From NCBI RefSeq assembly GCF_013408985.1, contig NZ_JACBZT010000001.1, positions 1,488,001 to 1,552,000 on the forward strand: a stretch of 64,000 bases of DNA. Direction: 5' to 3'. The first letter of the stretch is position 1. Each line of letters begins with the position of its first letter. The translations under genes were made by a program, and so were the position numbers. The notes beneath the pieces are model-generated. The model was given only the letters and a program-made list of their open reading frames with translations. It ran no database searches and was not told where the DNA came from. Origin of the DNA: Petropleomorpha daqingensis (GTDB taxonomy: Bacteria; Actinomycetota; Actinomycetes; Mycobacteriales; Geodermatophilaceae). This document shows, in pieces, positions 24,769 through 33,084 of the stretch.

Positions 24769-25229
24769 CCACGCCGCACGAGGAGCAGCCGCAGACCGAG
24801 GCGCTGGCGACGCCGAAGGTCACCACCGCTCCCCCGCGCGCCCGCTGGCGGTTCGCCAACGTCCCCTCGCGGTTGGGCCGCGCCCGCACCTCCACCGTGG
24901 TGCTCGCCGTCCTGTTCGTCGCCGTCTTCGTGCTGTGGGTGTACGTCCGCCCCCCAGCCGTGGCCTCCCCGGCCGGGACGACCGGCGACGTCAACGGACC
25001 GGTCGCCCCGGCGACCTCGTCCTCGGTGCCGACGACGACGTCCGAGGCACCGACGCCGACCCCGAGCGGGTCCACGACGCCCCCGCGCGAGACGACGACC
25101 GAGCCGAGCACCCCGACCGACCAGACGACCGGCGGCGCGACCACCACGGCGCCGGAGTCGTCGACCCCGGGCCGGTCCTCGACCGGCGTCAGCGTCCCCT
25201 CGGCCACGGTTCCCGCGCCGACCAGCTGA
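24765..25229 (+). CDS. Membrane-anchored Thr/Ser/Pro-rich protein
   Basis: A 154-residue protein with a cytoplasmic N-terminus of about 42 residues (RARWRFANVPSRLGRART), one transmembrane segment (STVVLAVLFVAVFVLWVYV, about residues 43-61) and an extracellular tail of some 90 residues. The tail consists almost only of Thr, Ser, Pro, Ala and Gly and could be O-mannosylated in an actinobacterium. It is coupled to the MscS gene by an ATGA overlap, suggesting a partner or cell-wall-spanning accessory of that channel (inference). No family recognised. It ends 2 bases from the convergent alcohol dehydrogenase gene. Confidence 0.75.
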   Translation: MTTPHEEQPQTEALATPKVTTAPPRARWRFANVPSRLGRARTSTVVLAVLFVAVFVLWVYVRPPAVASPAGTTGDVNGPVAPATSSSVPTTTSEAPTPTPSGSTTPPRETTTEPSTPTDQTTGGATTTAPESSTPGRSSTGVSVPSATVPAPTS

Positions 25230-25231
25230 GG

Positions 25232-26263
25232 TCAGCCGAAGGCCGTGACGACGGTGATGCCGGGCTCGGCGCCCATCCCCGCCAGCGCGGCACCGGCGTC
25301 GTCGAGGCCGATCTCGCGGGTGACCAGCTCCTGCGGCCGCAGACGGCCGTCGGCGACCAGGCCGAGCAGCTCGGGGTAGGCGTGCGCGGCCATGCCGTGG
25401 CTGCCCAGCAGCGCCAGCTCCAGCGCGATCACCCGCTCCATCGGCACCTCGGGGCGGCCCTGCGCGGGCGGCAGCAGGCCGACCTGCACGTGCCGGCCCC
25501 GCGGCCGGAGGCTGCGCACGGAGTTCGTGCAGGTGAGCGCCGCGCCGAGGGTGTCGAGCGAGACGTGCGCGCCGCCGCCGGTCAGGTCGGCCACGGCGGC
25601 CGGGACGTCGTCGTCCCCGTGGACCGTGGCCGCCGCCCCGAACCGCCGGGCCAGCTCCAGCGCGCCGGCCGCGACGTCGACCGCGACCACCCGGGCACCG
25701 GCGGCGACCGCGATCTGCACCGCCGAGAGCCCGACGCCGCCGCAGCCGTGCACGGCGACCCACTCGCCCGGCCGCACGCCGGCGACCTGCACCACCGCCC
25801 GGAACGCCGTGGCATAGCGGCAGCCGAGGGTGGCCGCGGTGCTCATCGACAGCTCGTCGGGCAGCGCGACCAGGTTGACGTCGGCGGCGTCGAGCGCGAC
25901 GAACTGCGCGAGCGATCCCCAGTGCGTGAAGCCGGGCTGGGTCTGGTTCGGGCAGACCTGGTGCTCGCCGGCCGCGCACTGGGCGCAGCGGCCGCAGGCG
26001 TTGACGAACGGCACGGTCACCCGGTCTCCGACCCGCCAGCGCCGCACGCCGTGGCCCACCGCGGCCACGGTCCCGGCCAGCTCGTGGCCCGGCACGTGCG
26101 GGAGGACGACGTCCGGGTCGTGGCCTTGCCAGCCGTGCCAGTCGCTGCGGCAGATCCCGCTCGCGGCCACCTCGACGACGACGCCGTCGGTCGCCGGGTC
26201 GGGAGCGGGCAGGTCGCGGACGCTCAGCGGTCCACCGAAGGCCTCGAAGATCAACGCACGCAC
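25232..26263 (-). CDS. Zinc-dependent alcohol dehydrogenase family protein
   Basis: A 343-residue medium-chain dehydrogenase. The catalytic zinc ligands are Cys38 (GICRSDWHGW) and His60 (VPGHELAGTV). The structural zinc is held by Cys90, Cys93, Cys96 and Cys104 (CGRCAQCAAGEHQVC). The NAD(P) Rossmann loop GCGGVGLSAVQIA lies near residue 165. All are present, so it should be an active NAD(P)-dependent alcohol/aldehyde oxidoreductase. GTG 26263 is the start, as the conserved strand VRALIFEAFGG begins there. It stands alone, divergent by 21 bases from a PLP-enzyme gene. Confidence 0.9.
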   Translation of the reverse strand: MRALIFEAFGGPLSVRDLPAPDPATDGVVVEVAASGICRSDWHGWQGHDPDVVLPHVPGHELAGTVAAVGHGVRRWRVGDRVTVPFVNACGRCAQCAAGEHQVCPNQTQPGFTHWGSLAQFVALDAADVNLVALPDELSMSTAATLGCRYATAFRAVVQVAGVRPGEWVAVHGCGGVGLSAVQIAVAAGARVVAVDVAAGALELARRFGAAATVHGDDDVPAAVADLTGGGAHVSLDTLGAALTCTNSVRSLRPRGRHVQVGLLPPAQGRPEVPMERVIALELALLGSHGMAAHAYPELLGLVADGRLRPQELVTREIGLDDAGAALAGMGAEPGITVVTAFG

Positions 26264-26284
26264 GGGGTATAGCTTCCGATGCCT

Positions 26285-27484
26285 ATGAGCAGCTACGACG
26301 TCGAGGCCGTCCGAGCGGCCTTTCCGGCGCTGAAGGCCGGCACCGCGCACTTCGACGGGCCCGGCGGCACGCAGGTTCCCGAGGCGGTCGCCCGGGCCGT
26401 CGCCGAGACGCTGACCTCGCCGATCGCGAACCGCGGGCGCACCACCCAGGCGGAGCGCAACGCCGACGACGTCGTCCTGGCCGCGCGGACCGCCATGGCC
26501 GACCTGCTGCACGCCGACCCCGGCGGCATCGTCTTCGGTCGCAGCGCCACCGCGCTGACCATGGACCTCGCCCGCACCCTGGCCGCCGGCTGGGGCCCCG
26601 GCGACGAGGTCGTGGTGACCCGGCTCGACCACGACGCCAACGTGCGGCCGTGGGTGCTCGCCGCCGAGGCGGCCGGCGCGACCGTGCGCTGGCTGCCGTT
26701 CGACCCGGCCACCGGCGAGCTGGACGACGTCGCCACCGTGCTCACCGACCGGACGACGCTGGTCGCGGTCACCGGGGCGAGCAACCTGATCGGCACCCGC
26801 CCGCCGCTGCCGGAGATCGCCGCAGCGGTGCACGACGCCGGCGCGCTCCTCGCCGTCGACGGCGTCCACCTGACCGCGCACGTCGCCGTCGACGTCGCCG
26901 CGTTCGGCGCGGACTTCTACACCTGCTCGCCGTACAAGTTCCTCGGCCCGCACTGCGGCGTGCTGGCTGCGGCGCCGTCGCTGCTCGAGCGGCTGCACCC
27001 GGCGAAGCTGCTGCCCTCGACCGGCGCCGTCCCGGAGCGGTTCGAGCTGGGCACGCTGCCCTACGAGCTCATGGCCGGGACGACGGCGGCCGTCGACTTC
27101 CTCGCCGACCTCGTGCCCGGCGACGCGGCGGACCGTCGCGACCGCCTGGTCGCCTCGCTCACCGCGCTCGAGGAGCACGAGGACGCGCTGCTGGAGCGGC
27201 TGCAGGCCGGGATCGCCGAGCTGCCCGGCGTCACGGTCTGGTCGCGGGCGGCCCGGCGCACGCCGACGGTGCTGCTCACCTTCGACGGCCGCGACGCCGC
27301 CGACGCGTACCGGTTCCTCGCCGAGCGGGGCGTCAACGCGCCCGCCGGCAACTTCTACGCGATCGAGGCCAGCCGGTGGCTCGGTCTCGGCGACGCCGGC
27401 GGCCTGCGGGCGGGGCTCGCGCCTTACACCGACGCCGACGACGTCGACCGGCTGGTCACCGGCCTGGCCGACTTCCTGCGCTGA
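26285..27484 (+). CDS. Cysteine desulfurase-like PLP enzyme (class V aminotransferase fold)
   Basis: A 399-residue fold-type I PLP protein of the cysteine desulfurase-like family. VRAAFPALKAGTAHFDGPGGTQVPEAVARAV is the N-terminal substrate loop. FGRSATALTMDLARTLAAGW and DHDANVRPWVLAAE bind the cofactor, and Lys218 in SPYKFLGPHCGVL (counting from ATG 26285) forms the Schiff base. The isolated proteins of this subfamily are not clearly linked to Fe-S assembly, and the substrate is unknown. A second in-frame ATG at 26279 is possible. It ends 4 bases from the convergent carbonic anhydrase gene. Confidence 0.85.
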   Translation: MSSYDVEAVRAAFPALKAGTAHFDGPGGTQVPEAVARAVAETLTSPIANRGRTTQAERNADDVVLAARTAMADLLHADPGGIVFGRSATALTMDLARTLAAGWGPGDEVVVTRLDHDANVRPWVLAAEAAGATVRWLPFDPATGELDDVATVLTDRTTLVAVTGASNLIGTRPPLPEIAAAVHDAGALLAVDGVHLTAHVAVDVAAFGADFYTCSPYKFLGPHCGVLAAAPSLLERLHPAKLLPSTGAVPERFELGTLPYELMAGTTAAVDFLADLVPGDAADRRDRLVASLTALEEHEDALLERLQAGIAELPGVTVWSRAARRTPTVLLTFDGRDAADAYRFLAERGVNAPAGNFYAIEASRWLGLGDAGGLRAGLAPYTDADDVDRLVTGLADFLR

Positions 27485-27488
27485 GCGG

Positions 27489-28067
27489 TCAGCTCATGTC
27501 GTCGCCGGGCACCATGCCGGCCGGGGGCAGCTTGTGCCGCACCACCGGCCGCACCCGGCGGGCGGTGGGCAGCCGCTCGACGTAGCTGGCCGCGTTGCCC
27601 TTGATGTGCGCGAGGTCGTCGTCGTTCGTCTGGCGCAGCACCTTGGCCGGGACGCCGCCCACCAACGACCCCGGCGGCACCTGCGTGCCAGGGGTGACGA
27701 CGGCGCCCGCGGCGACGATCGAGCCGGTGCCGATCCGGGCGCCGTTCATCACGACGCTGCCCATGCCGACGAGGACGTCGTCCTCGACGTGGGCGCCGTG
27801 CAGGACGACGTTGTGGCCGACGGTGACCCCGCGGCCGAGCACGAGCGGGAAGCCGGGGTCGGAGTGCAGCGTGCAGCCGTCCTGCACGTTCGACCCCTCC
27901 CCGATCTCGATGACCTCGTGGTCGGCCCGGGCGACCGCGCCGTACCAGATGCTGGACTGAGGCCCCATCGTCACCGCGCCGACGACCACGGCCGTCGGCG
28001 CCACGAACGCCTCGTCGTCGATCTTCGGCGCGCCGAAGTCGAGTTCCGCGATGTAGTTCTCCGCCAC
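27489..28067 (-). CDS. Gamma carbonic anhydrase family protein
   Basis: A 192-residue left-handed beta-helix protein of hexapeptide repeats (VVVGAVTMG, NVQDGCTLHSD, VTVGHNVVLHGAHVEDDVLVGMGSVVMNGARIGTGSIVAAGAVV). The three zinc-binding histidines, His68, His85 and His90, have the 17- and 5-residue spacing of gamma carbonic anhydrases, so the trimeric metal site is intact. Interconversion of CO2 and bicarbonate is possible, though many bacterial members show little activity. The gene is divergent from a MetE-like gene and stands alone. Confidence 0.87.
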   Translation of the reverse strand: MAENYIAELDFGAPKIDDEAFVAPTAVVVGAVTMGPQSSIWYGAVARADHEVIEIGEGSNVQDGCTLHSDPGFPLVLGRGVTVGHNVVLHGAHVEDDVLVGMGSVVMNGARIGTGSIVAAGAVVTPGTQVPPGSLVGGVPAKVLRQTNDDDLAHIKGNAASYVERLPTARRVRPVVRHKLPPAGMVPGDDMS

Positions 28068-28114
28068 AGGCCCACCGTGGCAGAGGTGGGCTGGTCGCGC
28101 GAGAGGATGGGGCC

Positions 28115-29149
28115 ATGCCTCGTCCGCTCCCGAAGCTGGCCACCTCCGTCGTCGGCAGCCTCCCGCAGCCCGACTGGCTGATCGACCGCGACCGATTGGC
28201 CCACCAGTTCCCGCCCCGGGTGCGCGCCGCGGAGCTGTGGCGGGTGCCGCCGGAGCTCCTCGACGAGGCCCAGGACGACGCCACGCTGGTGGCGATCCGG
28301 TCGCAGGAGGAGGCCGGCCTGGACATCGTCACCGACGGTGAGATCCGCCGGGAGTCCTACTCCAACCACTTCGCCACCGCGCTCGACGGCATCGACCTCG
28401 ACAACCCCGGCAGCGTGCTCAACCGGTCGGGCAAGCCGATCCCCGTGCCGCGGGTGGTCGGGGACATCCGCCGGCCGGCGCCGATCCAGGCCGAGGAGGT
28501 GCGCTTCCTGCGCGCGGCCACCGACCGGATCGTCAAGATCACCGTGCCGGGGCCGTTCACCATGGCGCAGCAGGCGCAGGACGACCACTACGGCGACGAC
28601 CGCGCGCTGGCGCTGGCCTACGCCGACGTCGTCCGGCAGGAGATCGCCGACCTGTTCGCGGCCGGCGCCGACATCGTGCAGATCGACGAGCCGTGGCTGC
28701 AGGCCCGCCCGGAGGTGGCCCGGAAGTACGGCGCGGAGGCCGTGTCGCGCGCCCTGGAGGGAGCGGCCGGGACGGTGCACGTGCACCTGTGCTTCGGCTA
28801 CGCCGCGATGGTCTCCGAGCGGCCCGAGGGCTACTCGTTCCTGCCCGAGCTGGCCGACACCCCGGCCGACGCGATCTCGGTGGAGACCGCGCAGTCGCAC
28901 CTGGACCCCGCCACGCTGCGTCCGCTGCGCGGCAAGGGCATCGCCCTCGGCGTCCTCGACCTGTCCACGCCGGAGGTGGAGACGCCCGAGGTGATCGCCG
29001 ACCGTGTCCGCCGGGCCCTGGACGACGTCGACGTCGACAAGCTCATCCTGTCCAGCGACTGCGGCCTGAAGTACCTGCCTCGCGCGTCGGCCGCCGGGAA
29101 GATGCGCTCCCTGGCTCAGGCCGCGGAGATCGTGCGCGGCGAGCTGTAG
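28115..29149 (+). CDS. Cobalamin-independent methionine synthase C-terminal domain-like methyltransferase
   Basis: A 344-residue protein equal to the catalytic C-terminal half of MetE. The zinc ligands are all present: His224 and Cys226 (HVHLCFGY), Glu257 (ISVETAQ) and Cys316 (SSDCGLK). The substrate-pocket region GLDIVTDGEIRRESYSNHF and the QIDEPWLQ motif are also intact. Full MetE is about 750 residues; short stand-alone forms transfer methyl groups from other donors, such as methylcobamide proteins or unknown methyl compounds, to thiols. The reaction is likely methyl transfer to homocysteine or a related thiol, but the donor is not known. It overlaps the convergent LysR gene by 34 bases. 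Confidence 0.86.
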   Translation: MPRPLPKLATSVVGSLPQPDWLIDRDRLAHQFPPRVRAAELWRVPPELLDEAQDDATLVAIRSQEEAGLDIVTDGEIRRESYSNHFATALDGIDLDNPGSVLNRSGKPIPVPRVVGDIRRPAPIQAEEVRFLRAATDRIVKITVPGPFTMAQQAQDDHYGDDRALALAYADVVRQEIADLFAAGADIVQIDEPWLQARPEVARKYGAEAVSRALEGAAGTVHVHLCFGYAAMVSERPEGYSFLPELADTPADAISVETAQSHLDPATLRPLRGKGIALGVLDLSTPEVETPEVIADRVRRALDDVDVDKLILSSDCGLKYLPRASAAGKMRSLAQAAEIVRGEL

Positions 29150-29985
29150 ACGCGGGTCGCCGTCCGGACGAGATCGGCGACCGCGCGGGACCGGCTCTGC
29201 GGCGGCCAGGCGATCACCGTCGTGACGGCCGGCGCGTCGACCACGGGCACGGCCGCGATCTCGTCGCGCAGGTGCCGCCGGACCGACTCCGGCAGCACCG
29301 CCGACGTGCGACCCAGCCCGATCAGCTGCAGCAGCTGGGCGTGATCGCGGACCTGCGGACCGGGGCCCTCGGGGTAGGTGCCGTCCCGGCGCGGCCAGCG
29401 GGCGGCCGGCAGCCCGGGCAGCTCCTCGAGGTCGGCCAGCCGCACCGACGGCCGGCCGGTGAGCGGGTGGCCGGCCGGCAGGAGCACGACCTGGCCCTCC
29501 GTGCCGAGCTCTTCGACGTCCAGCCCCGCCGTGGCGTCGAACGGCCGGTGCAGCAGGCCGACGTCGGCCCGCCCGTCGCGCAGGAACCGCTCCTGCTCGC
29601 CGGGGCCGCACAGGAGGACCTCGACGGGGACCGCGCCGGGCTCGGCCGCGTAGGCGTCGAGCAGCCTCGCCAGCAGCTCGGCGGACGCGGCAGCCTTGGT
29701 GACCAGGACGACGCCCGGGGCGCCCCCCGCGGCACGGCGGGTGCGCCGCTCGGCGGCGTCGACCGCGTCCAGCGCGGCACGGGCCTCGCGGAGCAGCACG
29801 GCCCCGGCCGTCGTCAGGGTGACCCCGCGGCTCGTGCGTTCCAGCAGCGCCGCTCCGAGCCGCCGTTCGAGCTGGGCGATGGCCCGTGACAGCGGGGGTT
29901 GCGCCATGCCCAGCCGCTGTGCCGCCCGGCCGAAGTGCAGCTCCTCGGCGACCGCCACGAAGTACCGCAGCTCCCGCGTCTCCAC
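29116..29985 (-). CDS. LysR-family transcriptional regulator
   Basis: A 289-residue regulator. The N-terminal winged helix (METRELRYFVAVAEELHFGRAAQRLGMAQPPLSRAIAQLERRLGAALLERTSRGVTLT) is followed by a periplasmic-binding-protein-like effector domain from residue about 90. The gene is divergent from an SDR gene, now frameshifted, with a T-N11-A inverted repeat between them, the classical arrangement in which LysR proteins control the neighbouring gene. The 3' end overlaps the MetE-like gene by 34 bases. The inducer is unknown. Confidence 0.9.
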   Translation of the reverse strand: METRELRYFVAVAEELHFGRAAQRLGMAQPPLSRAIAQLERRLGAALLERTSRGVTLTTAGAVLLREARAALDAVDAAERRTRRAAGGAPGVVLVTKAAASAELLARLLDAYAAEPGAVPVEVLLCGPGEQERFLRDGRADVGLLHRPFDATAGLDVEELGTEGQVVLLPAGHPLTGRPSVRLADLEELPGLPAARWPRRDGTYPEGPGPQVRDHAQLLQLIGLGRTSAVLPESVRRHLRDEIAAVPVVDAPAVTTVIAWPPQSRSRAVADLVRTATRVYSSPRTISAA

Positions 29986-30006
29986 CCCGGCGACGGTACG
30001 CGGCCC

Positions 30007-30021
30007 ATACCCGTGAGGTAT
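30007..30021. promoter_or_regulatory. LysR-type binding site
   Basis: ATACC-CGTGA-GGTAT has perfect 5-base arms and contains the T-N11-A pattern of LysR boxes. It lies in the 93-base gap between the divergent LysR and SDR genes, 22 bases upstream of the LysR start. Confidence 0.55.
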
Positions 30022-30078
30022 CGGTCGCGACCCGATCGGTGTTGGCCGCCGCCGGGCGTCCGGCGCAGGCTGGATCGC

Positions 30079-30800
30079 ATGAGCGGACAGACGATCGCGC
30101 TGGTCACCGGCGCGAACAAGGGCATCGGGTACGAGATCGCGGCCGGACTCGGCGCGCTGGGCTGGCGGGTCGGTGTCGGCGCCCGGGACGAGCGGCGCCG
30201 CGAGACGGCGGTAGAGAAGCTGCGTGCCGGCGGGGCCGACGCGTTCGGCGTCCCCCTGGACGTCACCGACGACGCGAGCGTGGCCGCCGCTGCCGCGCTC
30301 CTCGAGGAGGGCGGCGGCCTCGACGTGCTGGTCAACAACGCCGCCATCACCGGAGGTCTGCCGCAGAACCCGACCGCTGTCTCCCGGAGCAGCTCCGGAC
30401 GGTCGTCGAGACCAACGTGATCGGCGCGCTCCGGGTCACGAACGCGGTGCTCCCGATGCTGCGGCGCTCGGCGGCGCCGCGGATCGTGATGATGTCCAGC
30501 GGGGTCGGCTCGCTGACCCGGCAGACCACCCCGGGCGCTGACACCGGCCCCATCTCCGGGGCGTACTCGCCGTCGAAGACGTTCCTCAACGCTCTCGTGG
30601 TCCAGTACGCCAAGGAGCTCGCGGGCACGAACGTCCTGATCAACGCCGCCTGCCCGGGCTACGTCGCGACCGACCTCAACGGGTTCCGCGGGGTCCGCAC
30701 GCCCGAGCAGGGCGCGGCCGTCGCGATCCGGCTGGCGACGCTGCCCGACGACGGCCCGACCGGCGGGTTCTTCGAGGACGCCGGCGTCGTGCCGTGGTGA
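30079..30800 (+). pseudogene. SDR-family oxidoreductase with a frameshift (carbonyl-reductase-like)
   Basis: A short-chain dehydrogenase split between two frames. The 5' part (30079 to about 30381) encodes ALVTGANKGIGYEIA and LDVLVNNAAITGG, then runs into a TGA at 30418-30420. From 30384 the next frame continues the family sequence: PEQLRTVVETNVIGALRVTN, the MMSSGVG serine and AYSPSK with the catalytic Tyr and Lys, to the stop at 30800. One missing base between 30379 and 30384, next to a CCC run, explains the break. A repaired protein would have 240 residues. It may be a true pseudogene or a sequencing error; the rest looks intact. It is probably controlled by the divergent LysR protein. Confidence 0.8.
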
Positions 30801-30801
30801 G

Positions 30802-31692
30802 CTAGATCGCGATGTCGTCGATGACGGCGGGGATCTGGTAGGGCAGCTCGCGAGCGAGGAAGCCGAGCCGGCCGATGGTGGCGGCCAGCCGCTCGCCGGC
30901 GCGGCCGTGCAGGTGCGAGCCCCAGACCGCGGCCTGCGCCGGCTCGGCGCCGCGGGCCAGCAGCCCGGCCACGATCCCGGCGCGGACGTCGCCGGAGCCG
31001 GAGACACCCAGCCCGGCCCCACCGCTGTCGTCGCGCCACAGCCGGCCGTCGGGTGCGGCGATCCACGCCGTCGCGCCGCCCAGCCCGACGGCAGCCTTCG
31101 CCCGCCCGGCCAGCTCGAGGGTCGCCGCGGACGGGTCGTCCTCCACCTCGTCCTGTTCCACGTGCAACGCGATCGCCAGCTCGGTCGGGTTCGGGGTGAG
31201 GACGACGCGGGCGTCCAGGTGGCGCAGGCAGTCGACGTCGGCGGTGACGCTGGCCAGCCCGAGCGCGTCGAGGGCGACCGGGCCCCGCAGGTGCGGCAGC
31301 AGCCGGTCGCCGAAGCCCTGGGTCTCCTCGACGTCCTGCATGCCGGGACCGATCAGGACGGCGTCGGCCGCCTCGGCCAGCTCGCGGACGACGTCGGCGG
31401 CCTCGGCGAGGATCGCCCCGCTGTCGCTCTGCGGCAGCGCCTGCACCAGCGCCTCGGGCAGGGCCGTGGCGGCGAACGGGGCCACCGACTCCGCCGTCGC
31501 CACCTGGAGCTTGCCGGCGCCGGCGCGCAGCGCCGCCTCGGCGGCGAGCAGGACCGCGCCGAGCGTCTGGCTGCTGCCGCCGATCACGAGGATCGAGCCG
31601 CGCGCCTCCTTGCCGCCGGTCGGCTCGGGCAGGGCCCACCCCCGCAGCAGCGGCGGGGTGACCAGCGCGGGCTCAGGTCTGCTCGGCGGCAT
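30802..31692 (-). CDS. nnrD: ADP-dependent NAD(P)HX dehydratase
   Basis: A 296-residue ribokinase-like protein that repairs hydrated NADH and NADPH by ADP-dependent dehydration. Features are GSILVIGGSSQTLGAVLLAAEAALRAGAGKLQVAT at the N-terminal side, LTPNPTELA in the middle, and GSGDVRAGIVAGLLARG with the catalytic aspartate near the C-terminus. It is the stand-alone dehydratase form, without the NnrE epimerase domain that is fused in many bacteria. The start overlaps the 3' end of the histidine phosphatase gene by 20 bases, so the two form an operon. Confidence 0.88.
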   Translation of the reverse strand: MPPSRPEPALVTPPLLRGWALPEPTGGKEARGSILVIGGSSQTLGAVLLAAEAALRAGAGKLQVATAESVAPFAATALPEALVQALPQSDSGAILAEAADVVRELAEAADAVLIGPGMQDVEETQGFGDRLLPHLRGPVALDALGLASVTADVDCLRHLDARVVLTPNPTELAIALHVEQDEVEDDPSAATLELAGRAKAAVGLGGATAWIAAPDGRLWRDDSGGAGLGVSGSGDVRAGIVAGLLARGAEPAQAAVWGSHLHGRAGERLAATIGRLGFLARELPYQIPAVIDDIAI

Positions 31693-32413
31693 GCGGCTCC
31701 TTCGTGACGTCCTCGTCCTCGGCGGCGAGGTGGTCGACGGCGTTGAACTGCACGAGCCGCAGCTCGCCGTCCTCGGTCTCGTAGCGGGTGAGCGAGGTGT
31801 TGGCGACCCGCTCGGCGCCGTCGATCTCCAGCAGCTCCTGCTCGGTCAGCTCCTCCAGCACGTACCGGAAGACCATGATCACCGCCTGGTGTGCGACGAG
31901 CAGCAGCCGCTCGCCGTCGTGCCGCAGCGCCTCGGTGGCCAGGATGCTGCGGATCCGCAGCGCGACATCGGCCCAGCTCTCGCCGCCCGGCGGCCGGTAG
32001 TAGAACTTGCCGAGCAGGTCCCGCCGCTCGGCCTCCTGCGGGTACTCCTCGCGGATCCCGGCGCCGGTCATCCCGTCGAACGCGCCGAAGTCCCGCTCGC
32101 GCAGCCGCTCGTCGATCCGCACCCGCAACCCGAGCGGCTCGGCGGCCAGCTGCGCCGTCGTCAGCGCTCGGGTGAACGGCGAGCTGAGCACCGCCGTCGG
32201 GCGCTCCTCCTCGGGCAGGTCGGCCATCCATCGGCCGAGCGCCTGGGCCTGGGAGCAGCCGGTCTCCGACAGCGGTACGTCGGGGTCGCGGACGTCGAGC
32301 TTCAGCCGACCGGCGCCCTGCACGTGCGCCTCGGCGTCGGCCACGTTGCCGATGCTCTCGCCGTGCCGCACCAGCCACACGGCCGCCGGTCCCGGAACCC
32401 GCTGTCCGCCCAC
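31673..32413 (-). CDS. Histidine phosphatase family protein (phosphoglycerate mutase-like)
   Basis: A 246-residue protein of the histidine phosphatase superfamily. The catalytic RHG motif is VWLVRHGES (Arg16, His17); the second half has VLSSPFTRALTTAQ, the acid/base glutamate in LRERDFGAFDGMTG, and the second histidine in LLLVAHQAVIM. The long PLSETG and LGKFYYRPPGGESWADVALRI segments resemble broad-specificity phosphatases rather than the glycolytic mutase. The substrate is unknown. It is the first gene of the pair with the NAD(P)HX dehydratase. Confidence 0.88.
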   Translation of the reverse strand: MGGQRVPGPAAVWLVRHGESIGNVADAEAHVQGAGRLKLDVRDPDVPLSETGCSQAQALGRWMADLPEEERPTAVLSSPFTRALTTAQLAAEPLGLRVRIDERLRERDFGAFDGMTGAGIREEYPQEAERRDLLGKFYYRPPGGESWADVALRIRSILATEALRHDGERLLLVAHQAVIMVFRYVLEELTEQELLEIDGAERVANTSLTRYETEDGELRLVQFNAVDHLAAEDEDVTKEPHAAEQT

Positions 32414-32460
32414 GCCAGGCCGTTAGCCGACTGTCGGTGCCGTGAAACAGGATGGGCCCC

Positions 32461-33039
32461 GTGACTGCCCCGACCGACCTGCCCGTTCACCGGTTCGCCG
32501 ACCAGGCGGCGTTCGAGGCCTGGCTGGAGGCCGAGCACGAGCGCGCGCCCGGCATCTACGTCGTCATCGCCAAGAAGGGCGCGCCCGAGCCGACGCTCAA
32601 GCAGGCCGAGATGGTCGAGTCGCTGCTCTGCTTCGGCTGGATCGACGGGCGCGCCAACAAGCTCGACGACCACCACTTCACCGTGCGGGTCACGCCACGA
32701 CGGGCGAAGAGCGTGTGGTCGAAGAAGAACGTCGACTGGGTGGGTCGGCTGGTCGAGGCCGGCCGGATGCGCCCGGCGGGCATGGCCGCGGTCGAGGCGG
32801 CCAAGGCCGACGGCCGGTGGGACCGCGCCTACGCCGGACCGGCGTCCATCACCGTTCCCGACGACCTCACCGCGGCGCTGGCCGAGCACCCCGGCGCCAC
32901 GGAGTTCTTCGAGAAGCTCGACAGCACCAACCGCTACGCCGTCCTGTGGCGGGTGCACACCGCGGCCAGCCCGCAGACGCGCGCGAAACGGATCGCCACG
33001 CTGGCGCAGATGCTGGCCGAGGGCCGCACCATCCACTGA
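32461..33039 (+). CDS. YdeI/OmpD-associated family protein
   Basis: A 192-residue protein of the YdeI/OmpD-associated family (DUF1905-like). The signature GIYVVIAKKGAPEPTLKQAEMVESLLCFGWIDGRANKLDDHHFTVRVTPRRAKSVWSKKN is at residues about 30-90. A C-terminal helical part follows (FEKLDSTNRYAVLWRVHTAASPQTRAKRI). The GTG at 32461 is chosen because AGGA lies 8 bases upstream; an ATG at 32452 would directly overlap it. Cytoplasmic; molecular function unknown. It is followed by a strong hairpin before the convergent NlpC/P60 gene. Confidence 0.82.
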   Translation: MTAPTDLPVHRFADQAAFEAWLEAEHERAPGIYVVIAKKGAPEPTLKQAEMVESLLCFGWIDGRANKLDDHHFTVRVTPRRAKSVWSKKNVDWVGRLVEAGRMRPAGMAAVEAAKADGRWDRAYAGPASITVPDDLTAALAEHPGATEFFEKLDSTNRYAVLWRVHTAASPQTRAKRIATLAQMLAEGRTIH

Positions 33040-33046
33040 GGAAGCC

Positions 33047-33069
33047 GTGGATCAGGTGACCTGATCCAC
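33047..33069. terminator. Bidirectional hairpin terminator (GATCAGGT palindrome)
   Basis: Arms of 11 bases (GTGGATCAGGT / ACCTGATCCAC) around a single G form a perfect palindrome between convergent genes. The core GATCAGGT-N-ACCTGATC occurs again at 60037-60053 near mftC. Confidence 0.7.
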
Positions 33070-33084
33070 GCTGCGCGGGGGCGC

